Source: Hymenobacter elongatus (GTDB lineage: Bacteria; Bacteroidota; Bacteroidia; Cytophagales; Hymenobacteraceae). From it: a DNA stretch of 64,000 nt. How positions within the stretch are numbered: position 1 is the stretch's first letter; each line of letters opens with the position of its first letter. The notes under the pieces were generated by a model. It worked only from the letters and a program-made list of their open reading frames with translations. It was not told where the DNA came from and did not search any database. The stretch covers positions 1-64,000 of the forward strand of contig NZ_SRLD01000020.1 of NCBI RefSeq assembly GCF_004745955.1. The letters run 5' to 3'. Both the position numbers and the translations under genes were made by a program. Below are positions 1-7,625 of the stretch, piece after piece.

Positions 1-1
1 C

Positions 2-100
2 AAACAGGCCCTCTCTCAGGCTATCGACTGCATTACCAGCCGGGACGCCCGGAACTGGTTTGACCACTGCGGCTATCACACACAAGCCGGCAAACGATAA
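2..100 (+). mobile_element. C-terminal fragment of an IS630-type transposase
   Basis: The window opens inside a reading frame that ends at the TAA at 98-100 and encodes 32 residues. It includes ITSRDARNWFDHCGY, the usual C-terminal signature of IS630-family DDE transposases (an I-T-x-x-D-x-R-x-[WF]-F-x-H-C-G-Y pattern). Only the tail is in the window, so whether the copy is intact cannot be judged. The next gene starts 220 bases downstream and reads the same way. Family assignment rests on this short motif alone. Confidence 0.6.
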
Positions 101-319
101 GGATACATGGTTCACGAATCTGCTATAACATATGAGTACTGCTGCCGCAGAAATGGGTCGATAAGCGGCCACCAGATCAACCAGGACCGGCGAAATCAAA
201 ATCCTAACCCCACGCTACCAGCTTGTAACGGGCAAAGCTCTGCCCGGTTTGGTGACACCGCGTGCGGAGAAAAGGTACCTTGTGAGACTTTCCCCCTCTC
301 CCACCCACCCTTTCTTCCC

Positions 320-1630
320 ATGACAAACCCGCAAGAGCACGCCCACATCGGCGGCCACCAGCTGCGCCCCGAAAGCCTGATGATGAGCTACGGCTACACG
401 CCCGCCTGGAGCGAAGGAGCCATCAAGCCCCCGATTTTCCAGACCTCCACCTTCGTGTTTAAGAACGCCGAGGAAGGTAAAGCCTTCTTCGAGCTGGCCT
501 ACGGCTTGCGCCAAGCCAACCCCGACGAGGAAATGGGCCTGATCTACTCTCGCCTCAACAACCCCAGCCTCGAAATCCTGGAGCACCGCCTCACCCTCTG
601 GGATGGCGCCGAGGAAGCCGCCAGCTTCGCCTCGGGCATGGCCGCCATCAGCACCACGCTGCTGGCCCTGCTCCAGCCCGGCGACGTGGTGCTGCACTCC
701 GAGCCCGTGTACGGCGGCTCCGACTTCTTCCTGAAAAATGTGCTGCGCAAGTTCGGCATCGAGGCCCGGGGCTTCCTGCCCACCGCCTCGCCCGTCGAGC
801 TGGCCGCCCAGGCCGCTGCTATCGAGCCCGGCCGCCTGGCCATGATTTTCGTGGAGACGCCCGCCAACCCCACCAACCACCTCGTGGACCTGGAAGCCTG
901 CGCCGCCCTGGCCCGCCGCTACGCCACGCCCGAGAAGCCCGTGCGCCTAGTGGTCGATAATACCTTCCTGGGCCCGGTATTCCAGCACCCGCTCAAGCAC
1001 GGGGCCGACGTGGTGCTGTACTCGGCCACCAAGTTTCTGGGCGGCCACTCCGATTTGATTGCCGGCGCGGCCCTGGCCAGCAAGCCGCTGATGAAGGAAA
1101 TCAAGGCCATGCGCACCTTTATGGGCACCATGTGCGACCCGAACACCGGCTGGATGCTGATGCGCAGCCTCGAAACCCTGAAGCTGCGCATGGAGCGCGC
1201 CGCCACCTCAGCCCAGGTCATTGCCGACTGGCTGCGGGCCCACCCGCTGGTGGCGCGCACCTACTACCTCACGCATTTGGAGCACTCCCCGGCCCAGCAG
1301 GATATCTACCGCCGCCACTGCCTGTCGCCCGGCTCCATGATTTCGTTCGACATTCGGGGTGGCGAGGCCGAAGCGTTCCGCTTCCTCAACGCGCTAAAGC
1401 TCATCAAGCTGGCCGTGAGCCTGGGCGGCACCGAAAGCCTGGCCGAGCACCCCGCCACCATGACCCACTCCGATATCACCGTCGAGGACCAGCTCACGAT
1501 GGGCATCACCCCGCAGATGGTGCGCCTGAGCATCGGCGTGGAAGACCCGCAGGATCTGATGCTGGATCTGAGCCAGGCGTTTGAGGCCGTGGGCATGCCG
1601 CAGGAAGTGACCGTGGCAGAAATGGCGTAG
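320..1630 (+). CDS. Cys/Met-metabolism PLP-dependent enzyme (cystathionine gamma-synthase / methionine gamma-lyase family)
   Basis: A 436-residue fold-type I PLP enzyme. The PLP lysine lies in the family motif YSATKFLGGHSD, and the upstream VVDNTFLGP carries the cofactor-pyridine aspartate. SFASGMAAIST and IYSRLNNPS are the other conserved blocks. Family members act on cystathionine, homocysteine or methionine, and substrate cannot be told from sequence by eye; the family also includes O-acetylhomoserine sulfhydrylases. The frame is open back to 107, but the ATG at 320 is preferred because homology begins just after it. The added upstream residues look like translated non-coding DNA. The gene stands alone, with a hairpin terminator at 1682. 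Confidence 0.9.
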   Translation: MTNPQEHAHIGGHQLRPESLMMSYGYTPAWSEGAIKPPIFQTSTFVFKNAEEGKAFFELAYGLRQANPDEEMGLIYSRLNNPSLEILEHRLTLWDGAEEAASFASGMAAISTTLLALLQPGDVVLHSEPVYGGSDFFLKNVLRKFGIEARGFLPTASPVELAAQAAAIEPGRLAMIFVETPANPTNHLVDLEACAALARRYATPEKPVRLVVDNTFLGPVFQHPLKHGADVVLYSATKFLGGHSDLIAGAALASKPLMKEIKAMRTFMGTMCDPNTGWMLMRSLETLKLRMERAATSAQVIADWLRAHPLVARTYYLTHLEHSPAQQDIYRRHCLSPGSMISFDIRGGEAEAFRFLNALKLIKLAVSLGGTESLAEHPATMTHSDITVEDQLTMGITPQMVRLSIGVEDPQDLMLDLSQAFEAVGMPQEVTVAEMA

Positions 1631-1681
1631 CATTTCGGGCCTGTTAGCCTCCTTTCGATACGCTTTGCTTCGCTATTTCAC

Positions 1682-1715
1682 AAAGCCCACCCCCTGCAAA
1701 CAGAGGGTGGGCTTT
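1682..1715 (+). terminator. Rho-independent terminator
   Basis: Perfect 11-bp inverted repeat (AAAGCCCACCC / GGGTGGGCTTT) around a 12-base loop, 52 bases after the PLP-enzyme stop codon. Confidence 0.75.
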
Positions 1716-1778
1716 GTGCTTCGTGCGGGTGCGCTGTTCCTGGGGAATGCGGCTTGCCTCACCTGCTAGTACGCATTA

Positions 1779-1838
1779 AAGCTGTTTAGAAAGTTGTCAG
1801 ACCGTCATGCTTCCGGTTTTCAGAATGCCTAAGCAGCT
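1779..1838. repeat. Degenerate hairpin repeat (AAGCTGTTTAG ends)
   Basis: Begins AAGCTGTTTAGAAAG and ends with an imperfect inverted copy (GCCTAAGCAGCT), with GTCATGCT inside. The same ends occur in the insertion at 5132-5192 and, in a GTTTGAG variant, at 18.3, 24.7 and 27.7 kb. I read it as a decayed member of a small inverted-repeat element family. Confidence 0.5.
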
Positions 1839-1860
1839 GCAATACGTATCAACAGTCGCC

Positions 1861-1915
1861 GCTAAACAATTCTGGCCTAAACAATTTAAAATTGTTTAGG
1901 CCAGAATTGTTTAGC
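1861..1915. promoter_or_regulatory. Perfect 26-bp palindrome upstream of the HTH gene
   Basis: Two 26-base arms are exactly complementary around the 3-base centre TAA. Each arm itself holds two copies of CTAAACAATT separated by CTGGC, so the site carries four copies of one 10-mer in mirrored pairs. It ends 23 bases before the ATG of an HTH protein, which suits an autoregulatory operator. Alternatively, CTAAACA also matches the ends of the local hairpin repeats, so the palindrome may be a repeat derivative, or act as a terminator. Confidence 0.55.
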
Positions 1916-1938
1916 TTCCTGAAACAGAATTAGCCAGT

Positions 1939-2502
1939 ATGGATACGCACGCACTCCGCACCCGTTTCGGGCTTAGTCAGGAAATGATGGCCGACTGGCT
2001 GGGCGTAGCCCGGTCGAGTTTGGCCCTGACCGAGCGGGGCTACCAATCGACTACCTCTGCTACGGGGGTGCAGGGACTGCGCCTGATCCTGGCGGCCCAG
2101 GGCCTCGTGTACGATGGAGCAGGCGGCAGTTTTGCCGCCCCGCCGGTGCTGCCTGAGCCCCCGCCCAACGCGCAGGAGCTGGGTTACCGCCTGCGCGAGT
2201 GCCGGGTCAGAATTCAAACCCTGGAGCTGGAGCTGGAAACGCTGCGCCGCCGGGCGGCCCCGTACGTAGCCCGGCTGGCCGCCGCGCCGGCCCTGCGGGC
2301 TTACCCCGGCCCCGTCGCAAGCCCGGAGGATGAGCAAGACTGGCTCACCTTTTTTGAGCTGGAAGCCCGCCGCCAGCTCCGCACTACCTGCGGGGCCACG
2401 GCGCAACGGCTGCTGGAAGCCCGCCTCGCCGGCCTGCGGTGCGAAGCTGAACTGCTGGCCGAATACCTGGAAGCACCTGCTGATTCGGAGCCGCCCCGGT
2501 AG
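1939..2502 (+). CDS. HTH (XRE-like) DNA-binding protein with coiled-coil tail
   Basis: 187 residues. Residues about 8-35 (FGLSQEMMADWLGVARSSL) read as a Cro/C1-type helix-turn-helix, weak but with the usual LSQ...A..LGV.R.....E.G spacing. Residues about 75-105 are rich in Leu/Glu/Arg heptads (LRECRVRIQTLELELETLRRR) and probably form a coiled coil for dimerisation. The C-terminal part is helical and not recognised. It lies immediately downstream of the 1861-1915 palindrome, so self-regulation is plausible. It is most likely a transcriptional regulator; targets are unknown. Confidence 0.65.
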   Translation: MDTHALRTRFGLSQEMMADWLGVARSSLALTERGYQSTTSATGVQGLRLILAAQGLVYDGAGGSFAAPPVLPEPPPNAQELGYRLRECRVRIQTLELELETLRRRAAPYVARLAAAPALRAYPGPVASPEDEQDWLTFFELEARRQLRTTCGATAQRLLEARLAGLRCEAELLAEYLEAPADSEPPR

Positions 2503-2550
2503 CCCGCAGCGCTGCCGGCTAGCAATTCTTTTGTTCCCGAGTAAGAAAAT

Positions 2551-2611
2551 AAAGCTGTTTAGAAAGCCAAAGAACGTCATACGGCGCGCAGCGAAGTATC
2601 TTTACCTCACT
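2551..2611. repeat. Partial copy of the hairpin-repeat family
   Basis: Starts AAAGCTGTTTAGAAAG and continues with AACGTCAT and GCAGCGAAGTATCT, which match the body of the GTCATGCTGAGC...GAAGCATCTC repeats seen elsewhere in the window. No right-hand end could be found, so it looks truncated. Confidence 0.4.
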
Positions 2612-2756
2612 ACTACTTAATTGCTGGCACAGTACAGATGCGGCGCGCTGCCTGGCGTTTCGGTTATTTTCTTGTTCCGGAACAAGCCTATTGCCTGCCC
2701 AGGCTTCAGCACGGCACCATCCTTACCCGCCGGTTTTGCGTCAACAATCTTCCTAC

Positions 2757-4079
2757 ATGGCTGATTTTCCTGCTTCCATCGATTACCAGGCCCTGTTTCG
2801 GACCCTGCCCGGCGCTTACCTGCTGCTGGCCCCCGATGGCACCATCCTCGACAACTCCGACCAGCACGTGGCCGTGTCGCTGCTGCCCCGTGAACAGGCG
2901 GTGGGGCGCTACATTTTCGATGCCTACCCCGGCGACCCCCAAAGCCAGGCCGGCCTGCTGGCCTCGCACGACACGGTGCGGCGCACCTTGCGGGCCCACG
3001 TGATGCCGCTGCTGCGCTACGACATTGCGCGGCCCGCCGCGCTGGGCGGGGGCACCGAGGAGCGGTACTGGCAGATTACCCACCACCCCCAGCTCGACGC
3101 CCGCGGCGAGCTGCAGTACATCCTCCAAATGTCGGAGGACGTGACCGAAGCCACACTGGCTGCCCGGCACGCCACCGACGTACAGCGCGCCCTCAACGAG
3201 GCCCACGAGCACAACCGCTTCATCCTCGAAAGCCTGCCCATGCTGGTGTGGACCACCCACCCCGACGGCACGGCCGACTTTTTCAATGCCCGCTGGACCG
3301 ATTTCACCGGCCGCTCCCTGACCGATACCCTGGGCTGGGGCTGGGTCGCTGACCTGCACCCCGACGACGTGCCCCTCACCACCGCCCGCTGGGAAGCCGC
3401 CCGCCAGCAAGGCACTTCCTACCAGGCCGAGTACCGCATGCGGCGGCACGACGGCAGCTACCGCTGGCACCTGGCCACGGGCGTACCCCGCCTCGGCCCC
3501 GACGGCCAGATTCAGATGTGGGTGGGCTGCAATGCCGATATTCACGAGCAAAAGCTCATGGTAGCCGAGCTGCTGGAAGCCAATGAGCAGCAGGCCCTGC
3601 TCTCGGACCAGGCCTACGAACAGTACCAACGCGCCCAGCAGCAGCGCCAACTCCTGCTGGACCTCTTTGCCGACGCCCCGGCCATGATTACGGTGGTGCG
3701 CGGCCCCGAACACCGCTACGAGTTTGCCAATACCCGCTTCCGGGAGTTGGTGGGCCAGCAGGAGATTGTAGGCAAAACCGTGGCCGAGGTGTTTCCCGAA
3801 ATTGTGAGCCAGGGCATCATCGCGCTGCTCGACGGCGTGTTTCGCACCGGTGAGCCCATGGTGGGTCAGGAACTGTTGGTACAGCTGGCCGGTCCTGACG
3901 GCCAGGGGCTGCACGACCACTACTTCAACTTTTACTACCAGCGCTTCGCGGAAAACGGCCAGCCCGCCGGCATCACGGCCTACGCCTACGACGTCACGGA
4001 GCTGGTGCTCACCCGACAGGCCCTGGAGCAACTCCGCAGCCGGACCCCCAACGGCCCCGACAGCGGCTTGGCTTCCTAA
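2757..4079 (+). CDS. Triple-PAS sensor protein without an output domain
   Basis: 440 residues. Three PAS units can be seen: about 8-125 (LFRTLPGAYLLLAPDGTILDNSD ... ILQMSEDVTEAT); about 155-270, the best preserved, a PAS-PAC of the DFFNARWTDFTGRS / EYRMRRHDGSYRWHL / GCNADIHEQK type; and about 305-425 (RYEFANTRFRELVG ... ITAYAYDVTEL). PAS repeats like these usually precede a histidine kinase in this phylum, but the frame stops about 15 residues after the last PAS, with no His-box or ATPase domain here or in the following DNA. The start at 2757 gives the MADF terminus just before the first PAS. A small helical protein follows at 4130 and may be a functional partner. Confidence 0.8.
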   Translation: MADFPASIDYQALFRTLPGAYLLLAPDGTILDNSDQHVAVSLLPREQAVGRYIFDAYPGDPQSQAGLLASHDTVRRTLRAHVMPLLRYDIARPAALGGGTEERYWQITHHPQLDARGELQYILQMSEDVTEATLAARHATDVQRALNEAHEHNRFILESLPMLVWTTHPDGTADFFNARWTDFTGRSLTDTLGWGWVADLHPDDVPLTTARWEAARQQGTSYQAEYRMRRHDGSYRWHLATGVPRLGPDGQIQMWVGCNADIHEQKLMVAELLEANEQQALLSDQAYEQYQRAQQQRQLLLDLFADAPAMITVVRGPEHRYEFANTRFRELVGQQEIVGKTVAEVFPEIVSQGIIALLDGVFRTGEPMVGQELLVQLAGPDGQGLHDHYFNFYYQRFAENGQPAGITAYAYDVTELVLTRQALEQLRSRTPNGPDSGLAS

Positions 4080-4129
4080 GCAAGGCGTCCCTTTGCTTCC
4101 CTATCTACCCGCCTTTTGTAGTTCCCGGC

Positions 4130-4480
4130 ATGCCCCTCTCCCCTTTCGACTTTCAACAGGCCCGCGTCAAGCAGGTGCTCTTCAAGTCGCGGCTGCGCTC
4201 GGTACTCTACGGGGTGCGCGAAGCCGAGCCAGCCCTGTTTGCCTACGCCGAAAACCCGCTGGGCCAGTGGATTCAGACGGTTTTGAAGCCCGAATTTGGC
4301 AACCAGCCCGCCGTGCGTGAGCTGGAAAACACCCTGCAGCACATGCTGAGCACCGGCCAGGACCTGGCCAACCGCTACCAGCGCGGCCTTATTGAAGAAG
4401 CCCGCGCCGGCCTCGACCAAGTCAATGCCTTCGCCGACCAGATTGAAACCCAGTTACTCTCTCTGGAAAGCAGCTTGTAG
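4130..4480 (+). CDS. Small helical protein, possibly CZB-like, following the PAS protein
   Basis: 116 residues, all predicted helix by composition, with no signal peptide or membrane segment. The pattern FKSRLRSVLYGVRE ... NPLGQWIQ ... LENTLQHMLSTGQDLANRYQRG ... EARAGLDQV resembles the four-helix layout of chemoreceptor zinc-binding (CZB) domains. However, the zinc-ligand histidines and cysteine of true CZB domains are not evident. It starts 50 bases after the PAS gene on the same strand, so it is probably co-transcribed and may bind or modulate that sensor. The CZB comparison is from memory of the fold pattern and is tentative; otherwise a conserved hypothetical. Confidence 0.6.
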   Translation: MPLSPFDFQQARVKQVLFKSRLRSVLYGVREAEPALFAYAENPLGQWIQTVLKPEFGNQPAVRELENTLQHMLSTGQDLANRYQRGLIEEARAGLDQVNAFADQIETQLLSLESSL

Positions 4481-4689
4481 CACTCCCTTTAGCGTCGCCT
4501 GAACGAAGGCACTGCGTACCTTCAGCTTACCAGTCAGACTTGTACCTAAAGTAGCGAACAACCAAAACGTCATGCCGAGCGCGGCGCAGCATCTTTCTTG
4601 CGCGAGCAATTAAGATGCTGCGAATGGAACCGCGCCAGCCGCACAACCGAACGGCGCGGGACGCTCGCGGCAGAGCCGCTCCGGCTTAG

Positions 4690-4823
4690 AACCTATCCGA
4701 ATTGGTTTTTCCAGAATGTCATGCTGAGCTTGTCGGAGCATCTCTACCGCTTCGTTGCCAATCGTCAGGCGAAGCGGTAGAGATGCTTCGACAAGCTCAG
4801 CATGGCCACCTGTTCGGACAGGC
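4690..4823. repeat. Inverted-repeat element with GTCATGCTGAGC hairpin
   Basis: The outer ends CCTATCCGAATTGG (4692-4705) and the inverse of CCTGTCCGAACAGG (about 4809-4822) enclose a long hairpin. Its arms at about 4718-4754 and 4771-4805 read GTCATGCTGAGCTTGTCG...AGCATCTCTACCGC and its complement. A related, poorer copy lies at 4570-4624. The rest of 4481-4990 holds no credible gene. Confidence 0.6.
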
Positions 4824-4989
4824 CCCGCGCAGTCACTCGGCACAGCTGAGCGACTGCGCGAGGCACCAACAACGCAAAGGGCCCGCAGAGCTAACGGCTG
4901 TCCTGCTGCCCCCGCCAACGCTTAGCTGCGTTGAGTGCTGGCAGAGGCATAATCAGAGCGTCTTGACTGACAATAAGTAGCTTCGCAAT

Positions 4990-5649
4990 ATTAAATTTTA
5001 CTTTCTGCTTTCTGTGCTTCTTTTGTTTGGCTGTGCTTTCGAGGAAGACGAAGCAGTTCGATATTTACCTATCCATCCCGAAGAACTTATTTATCACAAA
5101 GGGGACGTTGTAGCGTTTGAAGTAGATAGTAAAGCTGTTTAGGAAGTATGGTTGAACCCACCAGATCGTCATGCTGACTTCCTAAACAGCTTCAGTGTTA
5201 CGACCGGTGCAGCTGTTGTCACGGGGTATTTAAAGGAAGCCGCTGACTCAACCCACATTTGGTATGATCTGGTTTTCACAGATTACGCAGCCAAAGCCGC
5301 TCCATCCGCAAAGCAGCTTCGGCAGCATCGTCTGGTTGGCCGGAAGGCAGCAAGCACATTGGATCCGGCCGGCTATACAATCTGCGTGGACGTAGAAGCG
5401 GTACACAACGACTGCTAGGTCGATAATGCCGCCAGATTTCACTTAGTTGGCCGCTTACAACTGGATACGATGCTAATACAACTGGGGGGCCAGGGGGCCT
5501 GCTCGAATTATAACGACTTTGTTCACTCCTTCATCAGTGGTAGAGAAAACCGGAAGCTCCCCCCTGATCATTACAACGAGTCCATTCGGAATCCGGAGCA
5601 CTTCAGACCGGACGAGTACTTTGCTATTGCTGACTTTCTTGTAAAATAG
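4990..5649 (+). pseudogene. Decayed lipoprotein gene, interrupted by a hairpin insertion
   Basis: One frame carries a lipoprotein signal (KFYFLLSVLLLFGCAFEED, Cys at 5032-5034) and stays protein-like to a TAG at 5647. It has lost its start (ATT at 4990 where ATG would be expected) and contains two in-frame TAG codons. One, at 5140, lies inside an inserted 63-bp hairpin unit (5131-5193). The other, at 5416, falls in HNDC*VDNAARFHLVG. Because 63 is a multiple of three, removing the insertion restores a continuous frame (VVAFEVDS then VTTGAAVVTGYLKEA). The ancestral protein was about 195 residues, of unknown function; the central part reads ...DSTHIWYDLVFTDY. Confidence 0.7.
5132..5192. repeat. 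Short inverted-repeat element inserted in the lipoprotein pseudogene
   Basis: Perfect 16-bp ends (AAGCTGTTTAGGAAGT at 5132-5147 and its complement at 5177-5192) flank a 29-base centre containing CGTCATGCTG. The trinucleotide AGT occurs on both sides (5128-5130 and 5194-5196), which may be a target duplication. The in-frame stop TAG at 5140 comes from the element's own end. Confidence 0.7.
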
Positions 5650-5707
5650 TTCGTCTGGCACAGACACGACTACGCCTAAACTGGCACCAGATTGTCCAAG
5701 TCACAAA

Positions 5708-5742
5708 AAAGCCCCGCCGCTGAACGTCAGCGGCGGGGCTTT
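5708..5742 (-). terminator. Strong hairpin terminator of the deoxyhypusine-synthase-like gene
   Basis: A perfect 16-bp stem with an ACG triloop, flanked by A/T runs on both sides, 20 bases beyond the stop codon of the minus-strand gene at 5762. It could terminate in both directions. Confidence 0.8.
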
Positions 5743-5761
5743 CTATGCAACTATGCGGCAA

Positions 5762-6733
5762 TTACTGCCCCAGCACGATGGCAAAAATCAGCGGGGCCAC
5801 GATGGTCGCGTCCGACTCGATGATGAACTTGGGCGTGTCCTGGCCCAGCTTGCCCCAGGTGATTTTCTCGTTGGGCACGGCACCGGAGTAGGAACCATAC
5901 GACGTGGTGGAGTCCGAAATCTGGCAGAAGTAGCCCCACAGCGGCACCGAGGTGCGGCCCAGATCCTGGTGCAGCATCGGCACCACGCAGATGGGGAAGT
6001 CGCCGGCAATGCCGCCGCCAATCTGGAAGAAGCCTACTTTGCTCTCGTCGGTGGCCTGCTTGGTGTACCACTCGGCCAGGAAAATCATGTACTCGATGCC
6101 GGTACGCACGGTGTGCACGTTCTGGATGTCGCCCGCAATAACGTGGCCAGCGAAGATGTTACCCAGCGTGGAGTCTTCCCAGCCGGGGCAGATGATGGGC
6201 AGGTTTTTCTCGGCGGCGGCCAGCATCCAGGAGTCCTTGGGGTCAATCTGGTAGTACTGCTCCAGCTCGCCCGACTTCAGGATCTGGTAGAAGAACTCGT
6301 GGGGGAAGTACTGCTCTTTAGCCTTGTCGGCCTTCTCCCAGAACTTGAGCACCGAGTGCTCGAGGCGGCGCATAGCTTCTTCCTCGGGGATGCAGGTGTC
6401 GGTTACGCGGTTCATGTGGCGCTCCAGCAGGGCCTGCTCATCGGCGGGCGTCAGGTCGCGGTAGTTGGGCACCCGCTCGTAGAAGTCGTGGGCCACGAGG
6501 TTGAAGATGTCCTCTTCCAGGTTGGCCCCGGTGCAGCTGATGATCTGCACCTTGTCCTGGCGAATCAATTCGGCCAGCTGGATGCCCATTTCGGCGGTGC
6601 TCATGGCGCCAGCCAGGGTTATCATCATCTTGCCGCCTTCGGCCAGGTGCTTGTTGTAACCTTCGGCGGCATCAATCAAAGCAGCGGCGTTGAAGTGGCG
6701 GTAGTGGTGCTTGAGGAAATTGGTGACTTGCAT
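5762..6733 (-). CDS. Deoxyhypusine synthase family protein
   Basis: 323 residues, about the length of bacterial deoxyhypusine-synthase homologues. Family blocks visible: MMITLAGAMSTAEMG (NAD-binding N-terminal part), IISCTGANLEEDIFNLVAH, IICPGWEDSTLGN, FFQIGGGIAGDFPICVVPML, and near the C-terminus NEKITWGKLG, where the Lys matches the catalytic lysine of the eukaryotic S-W-G-K motif. The eukaryotic enzyme moves a butylamine from spermidine to eIF5A, which bacteria lack; bacterial relatives can be homospermidine synthases or are uncharacterised, so the substrate is open. The ATG at 6731-6733 is supported by homology from the first residues. A hairpin repeat separates it from hslV upstream. Confidence 0.85.
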   Translation of the reverse strand: MQVTNFLKHHYRHFNAAALIDAAEGYNKHLAEGGKMMITLAGAMSTAEMGIQLAELIRQDKVQIISCTGANLEEDIFNLVAHDFYERVPNYRDLTPADEQALLERHMNRVTDTCIPEEEAMRRLEHSVLKFWEKADKAKEQYFPHEFFYQILKSGELEQYYQIDPKDSWMLAAAEKNLPIICPGWEDSTLGNIFAGHVIAGDIQNVHTVRTGIEYMIFLAEWYTKQATDESKVGFFQIGGGIAGDFPICVVPMLHQDLGRTSVPLWGYFCQISDSTTSYGSYSGAVPNEKITWGKLGQDTPKFIIESDATIVAPLIFAIVLGQ

Positions 6734-6769
6734 GAATTGGGGTGGTTTGTGTCTTTGTTAATGGTAACG

Positions 6770-6870
6770 GTCATGCTGAGCGGAGCGGAGTCGAAGCATC
6801 TCTACCTCAGTAGTAATCAATTACCACTGCAACGAAGCGGTAGAGATGCTTCGACTCCGCTCAGCATGAC
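6770..6870. repeat. Long hairpin repeat (GTCATGCTGAGC type)
   Basis: The arms GTCATGCTGAGCGGAGCGGA.../...TCCGCTCAGCATGAC pair over about 35 bases around a loop of about 30. It lies between hslV and the deoxyhypusine-synthase-like gene and has the same body as the copies at 4718, 16687 and 27706. Confidence 0.7.
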
Positions 6871-6890
6871 GTTCTTTTCCAGCCGCTACT

Positions 6891-7427
6891 CTATACCGGC
6901 TGCTCAATCATGAGGTTGTGGTTGGTGTAGATGCAGATATCGGCCGCTATGTGCAGGGCTTCTTCCACCATTTGGCGGGCCGTGAGGTGGGGGGCGTGCT
7001 TTTTGAGGGCCAGCGCGGCGGCCTGGGCATACATAGCGCCCGAGCCGATGGCGGCCACGTCGGAGTCGGGCTCCAGCACGTCGCCGCTGCCGGCAATGAT
7101 GAGCAGCTCGTCTTTGTCGCAGACCACCATCATGGCTTCGAGCTTGCGCAGGTACTGGTCTTTGCGCCACTCCTTGGCCAGCTCGATGGCGGCGCGGCGC
7201 AGCTGCCCGCCGTAGCCACTGAGCTTTTCCTCAAACTTATCGAGCAGCATAAACGCGTCGGCCGTGGAGCCGGCAAAGCCCGTCACGACTTTGCCATCCT
7301 GGAGCTTACGCACCTTGCGCACGTTGCTTTTGGCTACGTGCTTGTCCATGGTGGCCTGGCCATCGGCGCCGAGGGCAATTTCGCCGTTGTGGCGCACGCC
7401 AAGCACGGTAGTAGAACGGATTCTCAT
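6891..7427 (-). CDS. hslV: HslV, proteolytic subunit of the HslUV (ClpQY) protease
   Basis: 178 residues, matching HslV. The N-terminus MRIRSTTVLGV places the catalytic threonine after a five-residue leader, as in other Bacteroidetes. GEIALGADGQATMD, VRKLQDGKVVTGFAGSTADAF, GSGDVLEPDSDVAAIGSG and the C-terminal ICIYTNHNLMIE are diagnostic. It forms the self-compartmentalising cytoplasmic protease with the ATPase HslU, which is not in this window. An upstream in-frame ATG at 7475 exists, but the extra 16 residues (AGLLATHHSLLAT) are not protein-like, so the start at 7427 is chosen. Confidence 0.95.
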   Translation of the reverse strand: MRIRSTTVLGVRHNGEIALGADGQATMDKHVAKSNVRKVRKLQDGKVVTGFAGSTADAFMLLDKFEEKLSGYGGQLRRAAIELAKEWRKDQYLRKLEAMMVVCDKDELLIIAGSGDVLEPDSDVAAIGSGAMYAQAAALALKKHAPHLTARQMVEEALHIAADICIYTNHNLMIEQPV

Positions 7428-7483
7428 TTCAGTTGCGAGTAGTGAGTGGTGCGTTGCTAATAAGCCAGCCGGCAAAAAAGTTT

Positions 7484-7602
7484 GTCATCCTTCATCTGAT
7501 GAACCGCAGAAAGGACCTTATCCCGCAGAGGTCGAGGACGCTTAAGCATCTCGTTCTGCCGTGATAAGGTCCTTCCTGCGGTTCACCAGATGAAGGATGA
7601 CA
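7484..7602. repeat. Long hairpin repeat (GTCATCCTTCATCTG type)
   Basis: Outer arms GTCATCCTTCATCTG / CAGATGAAGGATGAC and inner GAACCGCAGAAAGGACCTTATC / GATAAGGTCCTTCCTGCGGTTC pair over about 37 bases. It lies between hslV and the TonB receptor. A miniature relative is found at 14821-14857. Confidence 0.7.
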
Positions 7603-7625
7603 GGTAGTACTTGCCTGACCTTCTA

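Noticed and set aside
101..319. SAM or other riboswitch upstream of the Cys/Met enzyme
   Set aside because: Only one short hairpin (GGGCAAAGCTCTGCCC) is present; the conserved core of known SAM riboswitches is not visible.
2706..4031. 441-codon open frame on the minus strand opposite the PAS gene
   Set aside because: Mirror of a high-GC coding frame; the plus strand carries clear PAS motifs and the minus product has no recognisable domain.
7484..7602. Repeated hairpins as a CRISPR array
   Set aside because: Single inverted repeats at scattered loci, with no regularly spaced direct repeats, spacers or cas genes.
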